Below, piece by piece: positions 59,504-64,000 of a stretch of DNA of 64,000 nt. This DNA comes from Bacteroidia bacterium (GTDB lineage Bacteria > Bacteroidota > Bacteroidia > J057). The stretch is taken from NCBI GenBank assembly GCA_030430575.1, contig JAUIKF010000007.1, positions 1 through 64,000 on the forward strand, in the 5' to 3' direction. Numbering within the stretch: position 1 is the first letter of the stretch; every line of letters begins with the position of its first letter. Both the position numbers and the translations under genes were made by a program. The notes beneath the pieces were generated by a model. It made no database searches, was not told the DNA's origin, and worked only from the letters and a program-made list of their open reading frames with translations.

Positions 59504-59752
59504 TTAAGAAAATAGGATAATCAATGATCCAATTGCTGAGAGAGCTTTAACACAGCCTATAACCATAAGAATTTTTCCTATTAACTTAATCAAACTGGCT
59601 ATCTGAGCTACTTTTTTTTGATGTTCAGGAGGAGAGGTTATACCCAAATAATGCTGAAGCTTATATGGCTCTGTTAATATCCAACCAATAAGAAATATAG
59701 CAATACAAGTTAAGAAGGATACGACAGATTCGAAGGTTGCAATTTCTAACAT
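59504..59752 (-). CDS. Small membrane protein of unknown function
   Basis: The 82-residue protein has two predicted transmembrane helices (~8-25 and ~56-80) and a basic loop between ('EPYKLQHYLGITSPPEHQKKVAQ'). The start at 59752 gives a compact membrane protein; an earlier in-frame start at 59824 would add 24 residues of uncertain reality. It is the first gene of the small minus-strand unit with the lipoprotein and acetyltransferase. Confidence 0.55.
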   Translation of the reverse strand: MLEIATFESVVSFLTCIAIFLIGWILTEPYKLQHYLGITSPPEHQKKVAQIASLIKLIGKILMVIGCVKALSAIGSLIILFS

Positions 59753-59894
59753 GATGTAAGGGGATGGGTTATGTAAAATGATGATTTTAAATGCGCCAGC
59801 CAGCATAAATTCTGCTGTTCGCAAAAACTTATGCTGGCCGACGTCTTACACAGATGAGTAGAGAACTTACGCTAAGTCCTCAATTTATAATAAA

Positions 59895-62621
59895 TCAGTC
59901 AATTTTCACCGCTTTTTTGGTCCAAATCCGTCCATCTTCTGTCTGGATCGCCACCAAATAATTTCCATTGGGAAATGCCCGTAGATCGATTTGCTGGCTT
60001 AAGTCTTTGACACTTGTGAGCTTTCTTTCTATAAGTGTTTGCCCTAACATATTGTAAACCTGGAGTTGCAGGGTTTGTGGGTGGGAAAAGGAACCAGAAA
60101 GCGTAAACAGGCCATTATTGGGATTGGGATAAATGTTAAGCGATAAAAGGTCTTCAGGGTCGTCATTCGAAGTCAAGAAATGGAATTCCATCCAATTCAT
60201 ATTGAATTGAGGTTTGGTAATGACTACACGGAGTTGCTGTATACCGCTTGGTAAAAGGACCGAGGCGCTGGTAGTAGCCCAATCTTGCCAGCCACCTGTG
60301 GGGGCAAAGTTGATGTTGCGGAGGAATTTTACTCCTCCATTGGCATCGATCAATTGCAATTGCAATTCGCCCGTCTCACTTTCAGCAGCTGTCCGGAAAT
60401 CTACCTCATAAATGCCCGAACGGTTTACATTTACATAATAGTCCAAATAGTCTCCTTCATCGAGATGGGCAATATTTTTCCCACCTCCCGTATCAGATGT
60501 ATTTTCCAGCCCCACGCCAAATTGATAGAAGAAATCTTCTGCCTCTACTCTGCCAGGGATACGAGATATGATGGGAATGGTATTTTGGACAGGTTTCAGG
60601 GAAAATGTGCTTAATACTGTTCCGTCCTGCGCATCGATTTGGCTGCCACTGTATGTGATTTTGATCACGTCACTGGCCTGCATTTTAGGGCCAATATCAA
60701 ACCTGATAATTTTGGGATTATCGGTGTCCAAAGTCGTTTGGGTAATAGCAACGCTGTTTCCATTCACAAAAATCTCAAAATCAGCTGGTGAAGCGGGGAG
60801 AGGGCCAGCGAGGGCCTTATTGATAAACAGTTGGATCGATTGGTCATCCAAGGTGCGTGCAGATACATAGTTTGCTGGTATCGTAGTCGTAGCTCCGATT
60901 TGGATAAACTTAAAGCTACTCAAGTTAAACCCACTCCCTTCACTGTGGAATCGCAGTTTATTATCGTCTGGCGTGAGAATGACATTCGGGATGACCAGGT
61001 CTTGCCAGTTTTGAAAGCCCCCGGTATTGGGGACATAGCGCACATTGGTAATGTCACTTCCATCTACACTGAAGCGCAACCGTCCATCGGACCCCGATGT
61101 GGCTACACGTACATGCATTTCGTATACCGCACTTGCCGCGACATCCACTTCGTATTGCAGCCATTCGCCTTTATCTATCCAGCCTATATTGTAGCCATTA
61201 TTGTTGATGTTATCTGAAATCGGCTCTATATCTACCCCGCCATTTCTATAGCTCCACCCATTGTTCCATGCGGTAAAATTGCCTGTGGATACATGATAAT
61301 TGGCATTTTGTGTATCGAAATAGGCACTTCCTGCCCGCCCCATATCATAGTTGGTGGCAAAGACGACCCCTGGGATCTTTTGCAATTTATAGGGAATGGT
61401 TTCGTCAGAAAAGACTTGGCGAAACATCGCATCTATGACATCCTTTTGGTACGCACAGTTCTCCAATTTGAGCTTCTCTGTGAGGTCCATCAGGGTGGCC
61501 TTCGCAGTGGCCGCGGTAGGAGCGGCGCCCGTCCCACTCCAATAATCGAGCAAGGTCTGGTACGGTCTCGTTTTGACCACTGAAAGCGGCCCCGAAATGG
61601 ATTCCACCTTCTTCATCGGCCACCAAGCCCAGCCAATCCCTTCGCCTTCTAAGAGTGCTATCGCATCTCTAAACCACACATTGGAATTCTCCCCTGACTC
61701 CCCAAGATAGAGCGGGACATTGTAGTCCTCACGGAGGTCCAAGACCCATTGGATAGACGCTTTGTCATTGTGGGACCAGTACTTGTGGGGGCTATAGACC
61801 ATATTATTGTCCCAAGGGGGCGTGAGGCCCGTGAAATCATTGGCAAACCAGTTGCCTTCAATAAAGATGATGTGCTTCGTATCGACTGAACGGATACTGT
61901 CAGTGATTTGCCCATAAAGGGCGTGTAAGGCAGCATTGCCATTCATGTTCCAATTGACCTCATTGAGGAGGTCGTAGCCTGCCACGATGGGTTCATTGGC
62001 GTATCTGGCGGCTAGCCTTTTCCATAGCGCAACGGTCTTATTGCGATTATGGATACTCTCCCAGAGTGAAGGTTTGGTAGGGTCATAATCGGAGATGCCT
62101 TGATCGTAGCCTTGGCCGCCAGGGGCAGCGTGTAGATCGAGAATGACATACATCTGGTTTTGTTTACACCACGAGATCAAACTATCTGTCAACTCAAAAC
62201 CTTTGGTCAGCCAGGTATTTTGCCCAGCGACAGGTTCATCTTCTATGGGAAGGGTAAATAGGTTGTAGTGCATAGGCAGCCTGACCGAGTTGAAGCCCCA
62301 GGCGGCCAGGGAATCGATGTCGATTTTCCGGACATGATTGGCGAGCCAAGCGTCATAAAACGCATCGGTATCAGCTTTGCCGATCAGCTGCTCTATATGA
62401 TCTCTGATCTGATACTGTGCCCCCGCAAAACTTGCGGTTTGCAACATATAACCTTCCTGAAGCATCCAGCCGCCCAGTCCCATGCCTCTGAGAAGCACCG
62501 TATCGCCACCTTCATTGACGATGGCTTTGCCGTTGGTGCTGAGAAAGCTCTGTGAAAAAGCTGATAGCGAGCAGGCTAGGAGGAAGAAGAAGAGTAATAG
62601 TCTAATGGAAATATGCTTCAT
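59895..62621 (-). CDS. Secreted GH5-family glycoside hydrolase with two CBM6-like modules and T9SS tail
   Basis: The 908-residue enzyme has a signal peptide (cleavage after AFSQ) and a GH5-type catalytic domain (~25-345) with acid/base Glu221 in 'DLLNEVNWN' and nucleophile Glu308 in 'LYLGESGEN'. Two CBM6-like beta modules follow ('IGWIDKGEWLQYEVDVAASAVYEMHVRVA', 'VEAEDFFYQFG...LDEGDYLDYYVNV'), then a T9SS type A domain ('LNIYPNPNNGLFTLSG', 'FPNGNYLVAI'). It probably cleaves an extracellular beta-glucan. The start at 62621 opens the signal peptide. It is downstream of a GH3 gene on the same strand. Confidence 0.9.
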   Translation of the reverse strand: MKHISIRLLLFFFLLACSLSAFSQSFLSTNGKAIVNEGGDTVLLRGMGLGGWMLQEGYMLQTASFAGAQYQIRDHIEQLIGKADTDAFYDAWLANHVRKIDIDSLAAWGFNSVRLPMHYNLFTLPIEDEPVAGQNTWLTKGFELTDSLISWCKQNQMYVILDLHAAPGGQGYDQGISDYDPTKPSLWESIHNRNKTVALWKRLAARYANEPIVAGYDLLNEVNWNMNGNAALHALYGQITDSIRSVDTKHIIFIEGNWFANDFTGLTPPWDNNMVYSPHKYWSHNDKASIQWVLDLREDYNVPLYLGESGENSNVWFRDAIALLEGEGIGWAWWPMKKVESISGPLSVVKTRPYQTLLDYWSGTGAAPTAATAKATLMDLTEKLKLENCAYQKDVIDAMFRQVFSDETIPYKLQKIPGVVFATNYDMGRAGSAYFDTQNANYHVSTGNFTAWNNGWSYRNGGVDIEPISDNINNNGYNIGWIDKGEWLQYEVDVAASAVYEMHVRVATSGSDGRLRFSVDGSDITNVRYVPNTGGFQNWQDLVIPNVILTPDDNKLRFHSEGSGFNLSSFKFIQIGATTTIPANYVSARTLDDQSIQLFINKALAGPLPASPADFEIFVNGNSVAITQTTLDTDNPKIIRFDIGPKMQASDVIKITYSGSQIDAQDGTVLSTFSLKPVQNTIPIISRIPGRVEAEDFFYQFGVGLENTSDTGGGKNIAHLDEGDYLDYYVNVNRSGIYEVDFRTAAESETGELQLQLIDANGGVKFLRNINFAPTGGWQDWATTSASVLLPSGIQQLRVVITKPQFNMNWMEFHFLTSNDDPEDLLSLNIYPNPNNGLFTLSGSFSHPQTLQLQVYNMLGQTLIERKLTSVKDLSQQIDLRAFPNGNYLVAIQTEDGRIWTKKAVKID

Positions 62622-62649
62622 AGTTGTGTTGTTGCAAGGAGTGGGATTA

Positions 62650-62726
62650 AACCATATAAGGCATATAAGAAAATATAAGTTAAGACAATCTTCTCCCTTA
62701 TATGAACTTATATGCCTTATATGGTT
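62650..62726. repeat. 20-bp inverted repeat, AACCATATAAGGCATATAAG family
   Basis: The arms 62650-62669 and 62707-62726 are perfect reverse complements over 20 bp. The same words occur at 54191-54225 without a partner arm. It fills the junction between the GH3 and GH5 genes. Confidence 0.8.
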
Positions 62727-62751
62727 CTCAAAAATAGGGGCGCAGGCTTCT

Positions 62752-64000
62752 TTACTCCAACCGAAACTCTCCATTCAGCGTTTCCACAGAATTTCCACCC
62801 ACCATCACCTCAAAGTCCCCAGTCTCGACGACATATTTGCCTTCATTATTATAAAAACCGAGTTCCTTTTCTGTAAGGGTAAAGGTAAGCGTCTTGCTTT
62901 CTCCAGCCTTCAATTCCACTTTCTTGAAGCCTTTTAATTCCTTTACAGGACGGGTCACACTAGCCACGCGGTCCCTGATATACAACTGAGCGACTTCTTC
63001 TCCTTCGACATTCCCTGTGTTTTTGAGGGTAATGTTAACTTCTACCGTCCGATCAGCAGTTGGATCAGAAATATTCAGGTCAGTGTATTCAAATGAGGTA
63101 TAGCTCAATCCATATCCAAAGGGATATAGTGGCGTATTGGGCTGGTCGGTATAGTGCGACCAGAAGACCTCGTTTTTAGGACCTGGACGCCCAGTGTTTT
63201 TGTAGTTGTAATAAATAGGCACCTGACCGACGTCCCGTGGGAAAGTCATGGGCAATTTGCCACTAGGGTTGTAGTCTCCATAGAGTACTTGAGCGATAGC
63301 ATGGCCACTCTGCGTACCCAATTGCCAGGCTTCGACGATAGCAGGGATATGGTCATCTGCCCAAGGCAGAGCCAAGGGACGCCCATTCATCAAGACCAAA
63401 ACGATGTTTTTATTTACCTTATAGACAGCTTCCAATAACTCTTGCTGGAGTCCTGGTAAGCCAAGATTTGAACGGCTGCGTCCTTCGCCAGATTGGAAGC
63501 CATGCTCCCCGAGCACCATGATCACGACATCGGCCTTCTTGGCGATTTTGACGGCCTTAGACATGCCTGAGCGGTCGTCTTCATTCAGTTTTACATGAGA
63601 TGGGAAGCTGGTCTCGCCTTCGATCAAGGCTACGCCTTGACTTACCGTGAGTTCATTGCTGGGATAGGCTTGCATACCTTCCACTACCGAGATGGCCGTA
63701 TGGTCATCTGAGGCGAGGCGCCAGTTGCCAAGGGGGCTATTCTTGTCTTCGGCCAAAGGACCGATCAAAGCGATCTTCTTTCCTTCTTTGGGGAGGGGAA
63801 GGAGGCCTCCCTCATTTTTGAGCAGGACGATGGACTTCTTGGCTATATCCAAGGCACTCGCCATGTGATCTTCGTGATAGATCAGCGTCTCTTCCCGGGT
63901 TTCGTCACAGTACTTATAGGGATCATCAAATAAGCCTAACTGAAATTTTGCCCGCAAAATCCTTCGTACCGCATCGTCAATCTTGGCTTCCGCTATTTTG
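62752..64000 (-). CDS. GH3 beta-glucosidase, 5' part cut by window edge
   Basis: This is the C-terminal part of a family 3 glycoside hydrolase; the frame stays open to the window end, with 'EAKIDDAVRRILRAKFQLGLFDDPY' at the edge. Visible are the second domain ('SIVLLKNEGGLLPLPKEGKKIALIGPLA', 'VIMVLGEHGFQSGEGRSRSNLGLPGLQQELLEAV', 'GKLPMTFPRDVGQVPIYYNYKNTGRP') and a fibronectin-III-like end domain ('PTADRTVEVNITLKNTGNVEGEEVAQLYI'). The catalytic nucleophile lies outside the window. With GH5 downstream it would finish degradation of beta-glucan oligosaccharides. Confidence 0.93.
   Translation of the reverse strand, partial: KIAEAKIDDAVRRILRAKFQLGLFDDPYKYCDETREETLIYHEDHMASALDIAKKSIVLLKNEGGLLPLPKEGKKIALIGPLAEDKNSPLGNWRLASDDHTAISVVEGMQAYPSNELTVSQGVALIEGETSFPSHVKLNEDDRSGMSKAVKIAKKADVVIMVLGEHGFQSGEGRSRSNLGLPGLQQELLEAVYKVNKNIVLVLMNGRPLALPWADDHIPAIVEAWQLGTQSGHAIAQVLYGDYNPSGKLPMTFPRDVGQVPIYYNYKNTGRPGPKNEVFWSHYTDQPNTPLYPFGYGLSYTSFEYTDLNISDPTADRTVEVNITLKNTGNVEGEEVAQLYIRDRVASVTRPVKELKGFKKVELKAGESKTLTFTLTEKELGFYNNEGKYVVETGDFEVMVGGNSVETLNGEFRLE

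Noticed and set aside
63955-63957. TTG as the start of the GH3 gene
   Set aside because: The upstream in-frame sequence reads as conserved GH3 protein to the window edge, so the codon is an internal Leu.

Overview
The window looks like a chromosome segment of a Bacteroidota bacterium, most likely from the Saprospiria/Lewinella-type lineages (inference). The evidence: at least four secreted proteins end in type A sorting domains of the type IX secretion system (T9SS). The lipoproteins are Bacteroidota-like, and there are a GldM-like lipoprotein, a futalosine-route menaquinone gene (mqnE), LytS/LytR-type two-component genes, DUF4331/TonB genes and carotenoid-hydratase genes. Shine-Dalgarno sequences are mostly absent, and a few TAnnTTTG promoter elements are visible. 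No tRNA, rRNA, transposase, integrase or CRISPR array was seen.

Layout. 0-11 kb: T9SS cargo, histidine phosphatase, mqnE, two paralogous small lipoproteins with terminators, a CCA-adding enzyme, a 1263-residue outer-membrane protein (metallophosphatase + kinase-like region + Omp85-type barrel) and a beta-propeller lipoprotein. 11-19 kb: a GAF protein, a caspase/formylglycine-generating-enzyme fusion, a membrane protein with an effector-associated-like helical domain, and a LytTR response regulator/histidine kinase pair. 19-29 kb: envelope proteins and housekeeping genes (DUF2911, L,D-transpeptidase, acetyltransferase, pdxH, deoxynucleoside kinase, trpS). 29-35 kb: four exported proteins in one direction (TPR-caspase, LPP20-like, DUF4384-like, transglutaminase-like) closed by a strong terminator. 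35-39 kb: a fused oligopeptide-type ABC ATPase translationally coupled to a glycosyltransferase and a CruF-type carotenoid hydratase, then a small beta-barrel. 39-48 kb: a 41-residue membrane protein with a GldM-like lipoprotein, an FtsX/MacB permease, a membrane glycosyltransferase, an ECF sigma/anti-sigma pair and an MscS channel. 48-58.6 kb: two DUF4331 proteins (one ending in a dockerin-like tail), a T9SS protein with a possible cohesin-like front, a TPR lipoprotein, a TonB-dependent receptor and a lipoprotein. 58.7-64 kb: acetyltransferase and small envelope genes, then a GH5 glucanase and a GH3 beta-glucosidase cut by the window edge.

The strongest candidates for undescribed biology are: (1) the exported caspase/transglutaminase gene set at 28993-34861; (2) the caspase-FGE fusion with its membrane-anchored neighbour at 13588-16747; (3) the phosphatase/kinase-like/Omp85 fusion at 6001-9792; and (4) a pervasive system of short repeat words arranged as inverted repeats in most gene junctions. 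The same words also run into coding sequence: a low-complexity insert near the C-terminus of pdxH, a Gln-rich linker in the anti-sigma factor, and stop codons of two genes. All functional assignments rest on reading motifs by eye; no database search was run.
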